DNA from: Ehretia macrophylla
Taxonomy: Eukaryota > Streptophyta > Magnoliopsida > Boraginales > Ehretiaceae
Assembly (NCBI GenBank): GCA_037974665.1
Contig: CM075777.1
Coordinates: 12,423,001-12,487,000, forward strand
Reading direction: 5' to 3'
Length of the DNA stretch: 64,000 bases
In this document: one piece after another, positions 1-11,046 of the stretch
Position numbering within the stretch: position 1 is the first letter of the stretch
Layout: each line of letters begins with the position of its first letter
Made by a program: the position numbers and the translations under genes
The notes under the pieces: model-generated
Told to the model about the DNA's origin: nothing
The model's database searches: none
The model's input: the letters and a program-made list of their open reading frames with translations, nothing else

Positions 1-950
1 GACTCCCTGATCAATAGGGGAATAAAAGTTGTATCCCAACGAATCCTTAGGATAACCAATGAATCTGACTTTGTCAGATCTCGCTTCCAATTTCTCAGTT
101 TTAAGCCTTTTAATGTAAGCAGGACAACCCCATACTCTAATGTGATTAAAGCTGGGCTTCTTATTTCTCCAGATCCCATTAGGAGTGCTTATAACTGATT
201 TGGAAGTGACCCTATTCAAGATGTATGCTACAGTGAGAAGAGCATAGCCCAAAGGCCAATAGGTAAATCAGTATAACTCATCATTGATTTGACCATGTCC
301 AACAGAGTCCTATTTCTCCTTTCTGACACACCATTAAGCTCAGGTGTTCCAAGTGGAGTCAATAATACGATTATACCATTTTCTTTGAGATACTCCTGGA
401 ATTTAGTACTAAGGTATTCCCCTCCTTGATCAGACCGAAGAGCCTTAATCATTTTTCCAGTTTGGTTTTCTACTTCTGCTCTGTATTCTTTGAACCTTTC
501 AAATGATTCAGATTTGTGTTTCATAAGATACACATACCCATACCGAGACACATCATTAGTAAAAGTAATGAAGTAGGTAAACCCACCTCGGGCCAATTCA
601 CCAAAAGGCCCACACACATCAGTGTGTATTAATTCTAAAATGTTTGTAGCTATTTGCCTTTGTCCCACAAAGGGTGATTTGGTCATTTTACCTAGGATGC
701 AAGATTCACATGCTGGGAATGGACTCGGGCCACATGCGCTTATAAGTCCTTCTTTCTCCAACTTCCTGATTCTAGCTTCCCCTATGTGAACTAATCTTAA
801 GTGCCACAAATATTTAGAATTAATAGTATCTCTAGACCTTTTAAAAGTCTGTACATTCATGCATTGCTCATTTTTATTGTCGTCTCTCTTTATATCAAGT
901 ATATAAAGCCCATTTACTAATTTGCCAGTGCCAACACATTTATTTCGCAA
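1..950 (-). pseudogene. copia GAG-pre-integrase and integrase, frameshifted, truncated by window
   Basis: The minus-strand translation of 950-228 gives a GAG-pre-integrase segment (HLRLVHIGEARIRKLEKEGL), the CxxC half of the integrase zinc finger (CESCILGKMTKSPF), and a retroviral-type integrase core. The core shows IHTDVCGPF (first Asp), LRSDQGGEYLS (second Asp) and PELNGVSERRNRTLLD (Glu). A one-base frameshift near 230-245 moves the continuation into another frame, where the usual copia region VWGCPAYIKRL and VRFIGYPKDSLGYNFY follows to the window edge. The product would insert the cDNA copy into host DNA. It lies directly downstream of the protease segment, as expected for copia order (PR-INT-RT-RNase H). 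Confidence 0.9.
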
Positions 951-962
951 ATAAATAAAACA

Positions 963-1514
963 TCAATTATCCATAAACTTAAATTCAAAACCATTTTGAA
1001 CTAAAACTGAAACGGAAATGATGTTTCTCAAAGCATTTGGCAAAAATAAACAATTATCCAGAGCTAAAGTAAATTTAGATGACAAAGTAAGACAACACGT
1101 CCCAATAGCTAATGCAGCAACCATTGCTCTATTTCCTACCTTTAAGACCACATCGCCTTCTCCCAAAGCTCTACTTCTCCTCAGTTCCTGTACAGAAGTA
1201 CATATATGAGAAGTGGTGCCAGAGTCTAGCACCCATGAAGTAGAATCATGATTAATCGAAAGACTAATCTCAAACATGAGCAATCGAGACATACCTGCAG
1301 AAGCCTTGCCCTTTCCCTTCAAACTCTTGAGGTACTCTGGATAATTCATCTTCCAATGTCCTTCCTTCTCACAGTGAAAACAAGTTCCAGGCTTTTCAAC
1401 ATTTCCCTTCTTCTTGGACACGCCTCCAGTAGGCTTGACCTGATGGGCCTTATTGCTTTCATTTTCCACAAGTTGCTCTTGAAACATTTCAAGCATATTC
1501 AAGAGTTGAGGCAT
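963..1514 (-). pseudogene. copia gag C-terminus (zinc knuckle) and aspartic protease
   Basis: The minus-strand frame shows a CCHC-type knuckle starting CFHCEKEGHWKMN in which the last ligand is Tyr instead of Cys (a change consistent with one G-to-A transition). It is followed by the copia aspartic protease signature WVLDSGTTSHIC with the catalytic DSG. A stop at about 961 separates it from the integrase frame, and the N-terminal gag part (1566-1946) is in a different frame, so the polyprotein cannot be made. Roles: RNA packaging for the knuckle, polyprotein cleavage for the protease. The lost fourth zinc ligand suggests decay under no selection. Confidence 0.88.
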
Positions 1515-1565
1515 GGAATACTTGATGTTATTCTCATAAACATCTATGACAAATGCCTTAAACGA

Positions 1566-1946
1566 TTATGGCAATGATTGAAGGATCACACTCACCCAAA
1601 AACTTGAACCTCTTTCGAAGTCTAGGGTTTCAATAAGTTTGATCATACCAAACATTTTGATAATATGTGATCTAATGTCTGATCCTTCTACCATTTTAAT
1701 ACTAAAAAGTTTATTTGAAACCAAAATGTAGTCTCTAACTTTCAATGCTGAATCGCGCCATTTCTGAACTGTTACTCTTTCTTCTAATGTGGCCTTTTTA
1801 GGTACCTCCGAAGAAAGCAGTTCTTCCATGCTACAATCTTTATTATGATACAAAATCTTTTTGACGTTGCGGGACCAGTCAGCAAAATGAATACCGGTTA
1901 AATAGTTCTTTTCCAGGATATTTGCAAGAGGATTCATTTTTGACAT
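1566..1946 (-). pseudogene. copia gag N-terminus
   Basis: The minus-strand ATG at 1946 opens a 126-residue frame beginning MSKMNPLANILEKNYLTG, followed by FADWSRNVKKIL, the typical start of plant copia gag (UBN2-type domain). The first third aligns by eye with intact plant copia gag proteins. The middle appears shortened and the frame ends before the zinc-knuckle part, so an internal deletion or frameshift is likely. The second Met (MNP) is an equally plausible start. In a functional element this would form the capsid of the virus-like particle. Confidence 0.82.
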
Positions 1947-2824
1947 GTAACTACAGAAAATAATTATTTGAAATTAGATAACATATTATTAACTACTTGA
2001 CTTGGGTCTTTAAATCAAATAGTACCCCCACTAAATTTTTCGGATTCCGTACTTCCCTAGTAGAAAATGGAAAATCAAATAAATGATTTTCTTAGTGGAT
2101 TAGGGGGCCCATTAATTTTTGTTTCACCTCACATTATAGATTTTTGGTGAATCAAAAAACTAATAGGTGAATAACACCTTATTCAATGCATCACATATAA
2201 ATCCCAATTTTCTTGCCTACAATTCCCTTGACCTCACATTATAGATTTTTGATCTCTAAGAATTGTTTAAGTCTAACCCATTATCCTAAGAAATTTGGAT
2301 CAATGCAATACCGATACCTCACATTATAGATTTTTGGTAGCCAGTAAGAATCCAAATTCTCCTACATCGCATGTTTAATAGACTTAGTTTACATATTAAT
2401 ACAAATAAATAACCCCCTATGTGTCCATAGCCAGCTACTTACTTGCCTAATACATAAACTAATCTATGATAATGGAAGGCAATGATATAATATACTCTTA
2501 GACTATACCATTATTAACTTAATAATTGGAGTGAGAAGATTTGTCAGTCTTTAATTAAGGTCTCACTTTTCACATGCTTCTGAATTCAATTTATCATATA
2601 AACTAAATTAGAAACATCCACACATTTAATATATATCGCATAATAAATAAATGCAAATAAATAAATAGGATGATCATGGACTAAGAGCACTATCAACCCG
2701 AGCCACTGGGTTGAATTCCTAAAATAAAATTAGGGCCCAATAGTTTGGCTACTCCTTGTTGGGCTTCACAAAACTCCTTCTGCGAACCAGGTCCACCAAC
2801 TCTTTGATGCGTCCTACTTGGTCT
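1947..2824 (-). other. copia leader, gag-proximal part
   Basis: AT-rich, no convincing coding frame. It lies immediately upstream (minus sense) of the copia gag ATG and ends at the GGTCT target duplication of the inserted solo LTR. It contains an exact 20-nt motif three times (2126-2145, 2231-2250, 2316-2335). Assignment to the copia leader is by position only. Confidence 0.5.
2126..2335. repeat. three exact copies of a 20-nt motif in the copia leader
   Basis: The string acctcacattatagattttt occurs at 2126-2145, 2231-2250 and 2316-2335, spaced 105 and 85 bases apart. The flanking bases differ, so this is not a simple tandem array. Confidence 0.85.
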
Positions 2825-3525
2825 TGTGACGCCCGATCCCTCATAGAACTGGGACTTTTATTAGCCATATTATACTCAACCCAAATCCAAACCCGGGGCA
2901 CGAAATTTAGGGAAAACGGACGGAGTTTTCCCTATTTATAGGACTATTTGGAAACCTGTAAACTACAACATACAACCACGAGACCATAATCCACAACTTC
3001 AATCTGTTTCATCCCTATCAGCATGCAAGTCAACTAAACAGAAGAATAAACAATTAAAGTTATTACAAACCACTAGCACCTAACTATCACCCAAGACTAA
3101 AACTTTAATATTACATTTCTTAAGATAACACAAATACATACATGACCATAATGTCTCAAATATTATACAGGCATATAATGTACACATTCTTCCTTGTTCT
3201 ACATAGTGATAGAGCAGGTAGGCCACACAGAAGACAATCCCATTTTCAGCTTAAAGCACTGATCCTGAAAGGTGTTAGAAATGAGGGTGAGTATACAACA
3301 TGTATACTCAGTGAAGGAGGTGATGTAGTATACCGAGGAATGCTTTCATGAGATACAACAAGAATAATAACATATATAACACAAAATAACAAAGTTAATT
3401 AGACAATTATTTAACCACGTATAAAAATGATACGGTTCCATGTTTGTCTTCAATCACAAGCCACGAGCCAAGATTTTCAAGCAAGTTCTGGCAAAACCCT
3501 TACTCCTCCAAAATGGGGTACTCCG

Positions 3526-5984
3526 TGTGACGCCCGAGATTTTATCACATAATTCTTTATAATTGTTGCGTATCTACTTGCGCATTCTTACGTGCTTCAT
3601 CTTTCTTGCTTAATTGCTTTAATTTGAGGTTACTATTCATAAGATTTTTGACCGCCTCGAATGTTAGATTTTATATTTTTTCTAGGTCATATGACATTTA
3701 GAAGGAATCGAGACCTAGTTATTTTGGGCTTTCAAGCTTGGGAGCGTGCGTTTGGAAAATAGTTTTCGTGTCATTTGAATAGTGTTACGTACGTAACAAC
3801 CTTGATTTTGAAATTTTTAGCATTTGATTAGAGTTAAGCTCATTTGACCAATCTTTTTATGAGTTTTGACTTAGCAAACTTAACATATAATATCATTACA
3901 CTTAACATATCACAACTCAACCATTATATCATCAAAACAATTACAAAAATGACCCCTATATCCCCCCCCATGGCCGACCACCTCTAGGAAGAAAAAGAAG
4001 GACAATTTCTTCATCAAACCTTGGAGTTGAGCTCTTGGCTTGCTTAGGAAGGATTCTAGAGCACCTAGGAGCTTCACCACCTTGCCTACATCTTCATACA
4101 AGTGAGGGAGTTGCATTTTTATAACTATCAAAGTTTATGTTCATATATTGAAATTTTTGATTTGTTGATTATTGCTATCATACTTGTTATAAATTCTTAA
4201 TATGTGTTTATTAGAGCTTATAAAGTAGACTTTTAAAGCTTGTTAGCAAATTCTATGGTAGAATGCACAAATTGAATGAAAGAGATGATGAATAGTGCTC
4301 ATTTTAGGGTTTTGAATAAAATTTGCTAATTATCTTGAATTGAGACTTCAAATATATACTATAGGCCCTAGTGAAGCTAGTAGGGAAGCCACATGAGGTT
4401 AAATCACTAAAATCTGAGCTAAATTGTAAAATTAGCCAACTTCAAAAAGATGAATTTTCTCGTTGTGCAATCCGGGTGCGTTTGGGCTATGGTTTGGGTA
4501 TTCTTGGGGTAAGGAATCACTATTGGTGCTTTCGTTATGCGAAGTTGGGGTTCGGTTAGTATAGTTGTAGTTCAAACCCGCTCGGCGCCTTCCCGAACTT
4601 TTGCTTCTAAAATGAGTTTTTATGATCTTAATAGGTGTCTCTTGGCTTGGTTAGGAATGTAGTCTGGTTAGGTTGTGGATTGGAAATCTTGAATTGCACA
4701 TAGGAGAAGGAAAACTTGGTTAAAGAAAGGGGAAAAATGGTATTTGGCCTTATTTGATGCCATTGGAGCTTGTTGATGAGTTGTTATGTATTATGTTGAT
4801 AATCTAAAGTATAATAAAGCTACTTGAGTTGATTGTGGGGAAAAGTTGTGTTGATTGCTACTTTTGATACTATAAAGCTATTTCGTGTATATGTTGTTTC
4901 ATTTTGCACTTAAATGCGAGGGCGGCCTACTTCGTTGACCCTCTTACTTGTTATTTTGATATTCTTGTGTCTTGTGGACTTGTCTTGGGTTGTGCAACCT
5001 TTTCAGACATGGTAGCGTCGAGAAACACGGGCGGCGTCGGGCTTGCAGTGCTCCCTCGACTACTATGGTGCTTATTCCCTTTCTCGTTGAGTATACTCCA
5101 CTACCCCAAAGGCGTGGTTCACCTGCTGAGCACATGGACTTAGCTCAGGAGAAAGGGTCATAGGATCGGGATACATCCGGAGTATCCCAACTTGTTGGAG
5201 TAAGGGTTTGCTGGCACTTGCGTGATGATCGTGGTTCGTGATTCGAGTTTGAAGACTTGCAGTGGAATCGTATCCTTTTAAATGTGATTAATTACTTGTT
5301 ATCTAATCTTGTTGCTTGTTGAATATTTATATGACTTCTTGCATTTGCATATCACATTGCACGCCCGGTATGTTGCCTCACCTTCCTCACTGGGCAACAT
5401 TGTTGCTCACTCCTCATTTAACATGTTTCAGGAGAAGTTGAGATAAACCCCCAGCTAGTAGCGGTAGTTGAAGAGGAGGAAGTGCAAGTTGAGCAGTTTT
5501 CGTGACTTTGTGTGATAAGGTGGCTCATATGTGCAGTTTGCTAGTAGTTTATGTCAAATGTTGTGTTTTGAAACCTTGGGGTCTTGTATATATGTTGGTA
5601 GTTGAATTCTTGTATGATAAAAAAGTTGATGGATTATAATAGTGGATTTTAGATTACTTCTTTTATTTGCATGCTTGGGTGTTATTATCTTACAAGTAAA
5701 ACATGATTTTAGTTGTAACTAACTACTTTTAGTTAAAGTTAACTTGTCTCGCATGCTTGTGTGCTTAAGTAGAATTTTGTTGTTCCAAAGCTCGGATGGC
5801 CTTGCGAATTTGACTTGGTTTTGGAAATTTTTGGAAGATAGGTTGTATGAGTCGTTGCTAGTAGTTCAAATGTTATATGTAACTATTTGCAGGTAACAGT
5901 TTAGTCCATGGAATAGAGGAGACTCTGTCCGAGTGATGGGTCCGGGCTTAACCTATAGCTTAGGGTTGGGTTCGGGGTGTTATA
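3526..5984 (+). repeat. 5' LTR of the Tekay-type element
   Basis: 2459 bp, aligning end to end with 11047-13503. It starts TGTGACGCCC. Its last bases read TGTTATA where the 3' copy has CCTTACA, so the terminal CA is mutated here. It is directly followed by a spacer and the primer-binding site. Divergence from the 3' LTR is strongly uneven: blocks at 4481-4663 and 4931-5267 are identical, while 4331-4480 and 4838-4930 differ at about one base in ten. Confidence 0.95.
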
Positions 5985-5990
5985 TCTAGG

Positions 5991-6002
5991 TGGTATCAAA
6001 GC
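5991..6002 (+). promoter_or_regulatory. primer-binding site, initiator Met-tRNA type
   Basis: tggtatcaaagc lies 6 bases after the 5' LTR end. It differs by one base from the consensus complement of plant initiator tRNA-Met (TGGTATCAGAGC). It primes minus-strand DNA synthesis. Confidence 0.9.
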
Positions 6003-6289
6003 TATTTGAATGCATGAAGTCGGGTTAACTTCCTCGGCATGTGGGTAGAGGTCTATACGTGGAAGTTGAACTATGTGAATATATGAATGTTTAATTGTTT
6101 AAGTACTTGAATAAAAGACATGATAACATGTAAAGCACGATATGATAAGAATATGAAAAGTTTAGTGTTTATTGTTGTTAAGTGCTTATTATGTTTTCTT
6201 AAGTGAGTAAGATGTTTTGAAAACAATGTGTATACTATCTTTGCATTATCTATTTGCCTATTATAATACTATACTCTTCTAGCCTTGAA

Positions 6290-7513
6290 ATGAGGAAATG
6301 GGGTAGACCAAGAAGGGTACCGGAAGAGGCACCTAGACAGGATATACCTGGGCAAGGTGGAGGAGTAGCAGGGAATGTACCACAAGTAGGGAATGTACCG
6401 CAGGCAGGGAATATACCATAGGTAGGGAATATCCCGCAGGCTGGGAATATACCTCAGGGGCAGGAACCGACTAGTGCACAGATTATGGCCACCGCCATGA
6501 ATACTATAGCTCAATTTGTGACTCAGCAAGGTCAAGCAGGGGTTGGCAGAGGTAATCGGGCTGCCAGAGCAGAAGGTAGTGGTTCTGCTGGAGGTAACTT
6601 GTATGATAAATTCTTGCATCATGGGGCGTACAGTTTCTATGGGGAACCAGATGACATGAAAGCCGAAGCATGGTTGAGCAAGTTCAAGAAAGTTGTGGCA
6701 ATACTCGAGTGTACGGGTGAAAGAAAGATTTCGTATGCTGCATTCTTAATGGATGGTGACGCCGAAGAGTGGTGGCGTACCGTTAGAGAGAAATGGGATG
6801 CTGAGAGGGTCCAGCATGTGTGGGTTGACTTTGTTCGTAAGTTCAGGGATAAATATGTATCTGTAGTAGCTCGCAAGAGGGATCAAGATGAATTCATAGC
6901 TTTGAAACAGGGAAACATGTCTGTAGATCAGTATGAGGCTACTTTCACCAGACTTTCCCAATACGTGTCAGCTTTGGTTCAGCCGGAGGGAATGAAGATA
7001 CAGAGGTTTATCACTGGGTTGAGAAATGATATTATGCTTAATCTCTCATCGCAAGATTATCCGAGCTATGCTGCAGTGGTCAGAGCCGCCTCGAGATATG
7101 AGAAACGCAAGGCGGATATGTTGGCAGAGACTAGTCAGTCGAGCAAGAGTCAATATCAGTCCCAGAGTCAGGGCTACCAGAGGCAGTATCAGCAGTCTGC
7201 TCAGACTCAGCAGCCGAGACAGAGCCAGAGCTACCCAGGACCAGTTCAGGCATAGTCACAATCAAGACCAGCTCAGAGTCAGCCATAGGGTCAGTCACAG
7301 ACTCGACCAGTGACAGCTAGATCTCAGCAGGGTAGTTCTGCTACATCTACATTCAGGACTCCTACGAGAAGTACTGCTGCCAAGAAAAACCAGCAGTGCA
7401 GTTATTGCAATCGCAAGGGTCACACGGAGGCAGAATGTTGGAGAAAATTGGGTCGTTGTGTGGGATGTGGCAATGATCAGCACAGAGCTAGAGATTGTCC
7501 CAAGTTTAAATAG
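6290..7513 (+). pseudogene. Tekay gag polyprotein region
   Basis: The likely start is the ATG at 6290 (MRKWGRPRR...). It is followed by five copies of an 18-nt/6-aa unit (GN-V/I-P-Q-x, 6371-6460), one of which carries TAG instead of CAG. The retrotransposon gag domain follows (about 6600-7000: YSFYGEPDDMKAEAWL, FRDKYV, MSVDQYEATFTRLSQY), then a Gln/Ser-rich linker and two zinc knuckles (CSYCNRKGHTEAECW, then CVGCGNDQHRARDC). Stops at 7253-7255, 7286-7288 and 7511-7513 are each TAG in Gln-rich contexts, consistent with CAG-to-TAG changes. The frame otherwise stays open into the protease. It would form the particle capsid and bind element RNA. Confidence 0.92.
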
Positions 7514-8398
7514 GGACAGGGTCAAACTTCCGGCCATGGTGCTCAGACTAGGGCTTCAGGAGCAGCTACTACACCGCGAGGCCAGGCACGGGTATTTGCA
7601 CTCGATCAGGAGGAGCTTCAAGACACAACGGTGGTGGTGGAAGGTACTTTTCTTATTAATAGTCAACCGGTAATAGTTTTGATTGACACCGGGGCTATAC
7701 ACTCATTCATTACTCCTGCATGTGCACAATCTATTACTTTAAAAATTGATAAATTGTTGTATGTGATTGAAGTAGGTAGTCCTATGGGTATTAAATGTGT
7801 TACGGAGTCTGTGTGTAAGAATTGTGATATTTGTATTAAGGGTCGCACATATCCTATTGACTTGATTATTATGCCATTTCGGGACTTTGAAGTTATCTTG
7901 GGGATGGATTGGTTAGGGCGATATTATGCATGTTTGGATTGTAAACGGAAAGTTCTAACTTTAGAAGTACCTAATCAACCTGTTATTAAAGTCATTGGGA
8001 GTCAGAAATCTACTGGAACCCGAATTATATCTTCTATTAAAGCTACTAAAATGTTGAGTAAAGGTTGTGATGCTTACTTAGCTTACTTAATTAATCAGTT
8101 TGGGGATAAATTGAAATTGAATGAAGTACCTGTTATAAGAGACTTTCCGAGGGTATTTCCTGAAGAGTTGCAGGGGTTACCACCTGACCGAGAGATAGAG
8201 TTTGTGAGTGATCTTTTACCCGGGACTAATCCTATTTCTAGAACCCCTTATAGAATGGCTTCTCCTGAGTTGCAAGAGTTGAAAATTCAGCTACAGGGTT
8301 TACTTGAGAAAGGTTTTATTCAGCCTAGTTCGTCTCTGTGGGGTGCTTCCGTGTTTATTTGTGAGAAAGAAAGACGGTACTCTGCGTTTGTGCATTAA
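7514..8398 (+). pseudogene. Tekay aspartic protease and start of reverse transcriptase
   Basis: It continues the gag frame after a TAG. The protease shows VIVLIDTGAIHSFI (catalytic DTGA, about 7671-7712) and the downstream strand VILGMDWLGRY. After a linker come the RT approach motifs FPEELQGLPPDREIEF and the fingers start ([17 protein letters not shown]). A one-base frameshift near 8355-8370 pushes the RT core into the next frame. Protease and RT are one polyprotein in this family. Confidence 0.92.
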
Positions 8399-9130
8399 TT
8401 ATCGAGGTCTTAATCAGGTGACGGTGAAAAATAAATACCCTTTGCCCTTAATTGAGGAGTTGTTTGATCAGCTGCAGGGTGCTGTTGTGTTTTCTAAATT
8501 TGACTTGAGGCAGGGTTATTATCAATTGCGAATCCATAGAGATGATGTACCTAAGACTGAATTTAGAACCAGGTACGGCCACTATGAGTTTGTTGTATTA
8601 CCGTTTGGGTTGACAAATGCACCAGCCGCTTTTATGGATTTGATGCAGAGGGTGTTTAGACTTATTTTGATCAGTTTGTTGTGATTTTCATTGATGATAT
8701 ACTGGTCTATTCTAAATCTGAGGCAGAGCATGAAGAACATTTGAAAATTGTGCTTCGAACCCTACAAGAACATAAATTGTTTGCCAAATTTAGTAAATGT
8801 TAATTCTGGTTGAAACAAGTTGCCTTTCTAGGCCATATTATCTCACAGGAGGGAATATCTGTGGATCCTATGAAAATTGAGGTAGTGATGACTTGGAAAA
8901 GACCCGAGACTGTTACAGAAGTTCGTAGTTTCTTGGGTTTGGCAGGCTATTATAGGCGGTTTGTTAAAGATTTCTCCAAAATTGCAGGGCCATTAACTTC
9001 TTTAACTCAAAAGAAAACTGTGTTTAATTGGAGTGATAAGTGTGAAGCTAGTTATCAGGAATTAAAGAAGAGACTTACCACGGCTCCTATTCTTGCATTA
9101 CCTAAAGGGACCGATAATCTGGTGATATAG
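8304..9130 (+). pseudogene. Tekay reverse transcriptase, broken into frames
   Basis: 8304-8684 carries the RT core [26 protein letters not shown] and the catalytic-Asp strand [16 protein letters not shown], then [16 protein letters not shown]. After another frameshift near 8665 the active site [10 protein letters not shown] is read around 8690-8715, then KLFAKFSKC followed by TAA. The thumb and connection [13 protein letters not shown] and [18 protein letters not shown] lie in 8810-9130. The gypsy-type F-I-D-D active site is present. It copies element RNA to cDNA in intact relatives; here two frameshifts and at least two stops prevent translation. Confidence 0.93.
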
Positions 9131-9483
9131 AGTGATGCTTTGAAAGAAGGCTAGGCTTGCGTTCTTATGCAGAATGATAAGGTGATAGCTTATGCCTCTA
9201 GGAAATTGAAATCGTATAAACTCAATTATCCTACACACGATCTTGAACTTGCTGCTGTTGTCTTTGCTTTGAAAAAGTGGCATCATTACTTGTGGGGCAA
9301 ATAAATTTGAGATATTTATTGATCATAAAAGTCTAAAGTATCTATTTTCTCAAAAGGATTTGAATATAAGGCAAAGGCATTGGTTAGAACTATACTATCA
9401 GCTATTTGCCAGGAAAAGCTAACATTGTTGCAGATACATTGAGCCGAAAAGCTTCTGTGGCTAGTTTGATAATCAAAGACTAG
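9131..9483 (+). pseudogene. Tekay RNase H, stops and deletion
   Basis: Recognisable pieces in several frames are SDALKEG-stop-ACVLMQN, [55 protein letters not shown] and [11 protein letters not shown]. The segment between the LEL and GKANIV motifs (about 9388-9420) is shorter than in intact elements, pointing to a small deletion. It would remove the RNA strand of the hybrid in a working copy. It sits between RT and integrase as usual for Ty3/gypsy. Confidence 0.88.
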
Positions 9484-10425
9484 GAGACTGTGGAAGAGTT
9501 GTGCTTGTGGAAACCAAAGGCTTCTAGAATATGTATACAATTTGTTGGCCTACAGATTCAGTCTTTATTGCTATCCAAAATTAGAGAAACCCAACAATCA
9601 GATCCTCAGTTGTTGAAGATTCTAGAGAAGTCCAAAGGGGGAGAGACCGACTTCAAGTTGCATGATGATGGGTTACTCAAATACAGGAATAGAATTTGCA
9701 TTCCTAGTGATTCAATTGTGAAAAATAAAATTCTTGCTGAGGCTCATGGTTCTAAATACACGATTCATCCTGGTAGCACTAATATGTATAGGGACTTGAA
9801 GTACAGTTTCTGGTGGAACAACATGAAGAGAGAAATAAATGATTATGTGGCTAAGTGTTTGACTTGTCAGAAAGTTAAGGCGGAGCATCAGAGACTGATG
9901 GGATTGTTGCAACCATTGGAGATTCCAGTGTGGAAATGGGACCAGGTTACTATGGATCTTGTATCTGATTTGCCGAGATCACCGCAAGGTAATGATTTCG
10001 TATGGGTTATGGTTGATAGGTTAACAAAAAGTTCTCACTTTATTGCTGCTAAGAAAACTGACTCTCTTGATAAATTAGCTAAGCTTTATGTTGAAAATAT
10101 CATGAGACTGCATGGAGTTCCATCTCAGATAGTGTCAGACAGAGATCCTAGGTTTTCATCACAGTTTTGGCAAAAACTACAAAAGGCTTTGGGGACTAAT
10201 CTAAGTTTTAGCACTACATATCACCCACAGACGGATGGGCAGTCAGAGAGGACTATCAGAATACTGGAAGACATGTTGCGAGCTTGCGTTCTGGATTTCA
10301 GTAAAAGTTGGGAGAAGTACATACCTCTAGCGAAGTTTGCTTATAATAACAGTTACCAGGCTACTATTGGTATGGCACCCTACGAGGAACTTTATGGGCT
10401 GAAATGTAGGTCTCCACTGTATTGA
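9484..10425 (+). pseudogene. Tekay integrase core, longest intact frame of the element
   Basis: A 311-residue open stretch (9490-10425). The HHCC zinc finger spans EAHGSKYTIHPG to CLTCQK. The DDE core shows the first Asp at VTMDLVSDLP, the second at VSDRDPRFSSQFW, and the Glu at QTDGQSERTIRILEDML. It ends at TGA after RSPLY, where relatives have Trp, so the stop is a TGG-to-TGA change and the C-terminal domain follows in frame. It is flanked upstream by another TAG (9481-9483). All three catalytic residues are intact. Confidence 0.94.
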
Positions 10426-11012
10426 GATGAAGTAGGTGAAATAAAAACTGTTGATCCATCTATTCTACCTGAAATGATCAAGATGGTGGATAATGTGAAG
10501 CTTATAAAGAGGAGAATGCTTACGGCACAAAGTCGACAGAAGAATTATACTGATAGACGCCGACGAGACTTGGTATTTTCAGAGGGTGATCATGTATTCT
10601 TAAAAGTCTCTTCGCGAAAGGGTTTAATTCGGCATGGAAAGGGAGAAAAACTAAGTCCTAGATACGTGGGACCGTTTGAAATCATTGAGAAGGTTGGAGA
10701 TTTGGCTTATAGATTGGTATTACCCTCTAGTTTAGGCAGGATTCATGATGTTTTCCATGTGTCATTGTTGAGGAAGTATAATCCTGATCCGTCGCATGTT
10801 ATCAAGCCAGAACCTTTGGAGATTGATGAGTCCTTGGTATATGTAGAGAAACCTCTTCGAGTGGTTGACAGGAAGATTCAAGAACTTTGAACCAAGAGTA
10901 TTCCTATGGTGAAAGTTCTTTGGGATCATCATGGAGTTGAGGATGCCACTTAGGAGCGAGAAGATCAAATCAAAGAGAAGTATCCAGAGCTGTTTTCTGA
11001 ATCATGTAAGAA
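10426..11012 (+). pseudogene. Tekay integrase C-terminus with GPY/F module and chromodomain
   Basis: 10474-10890 encodes the integrase tail with LSPRYVGPFEIIEKVG (GPY/F-type module) and VFHVSLLRKYNPDP. The chromodomain begins at about 10840 (LRVVDRKIQEL) and continues through two nonsense sites, TGA where Arg is expected and TAG where Trp is expected, to EREDQIKEKYPELF. Chromodomains of this group direct integration toward heterochromatin marks. Both stops fit C-to-T or G-to-A transitions. Confidence 0.9.
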
Positions 11013-11032
11013 TTGCGAGGACCCAATTAGTT

Positions 11033-11046
11033 TAAGGGGGAGAGGA
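11033..11046 (+). promoter_or_regulatory. polypurine tract
   Basis: aagggggagagga directly abuts the 3' LTR start at 11047. It is the expected plus-strand primer position. Confidence 0.85.

Noticed and set aside
4904-5163. Overlapping open frames of 60-80 codons on both strands, repeated identically at 12423-12682
   Set aside because: They lie inside the two LTRs and are identical because that LTR block is identical. No protein similarity.
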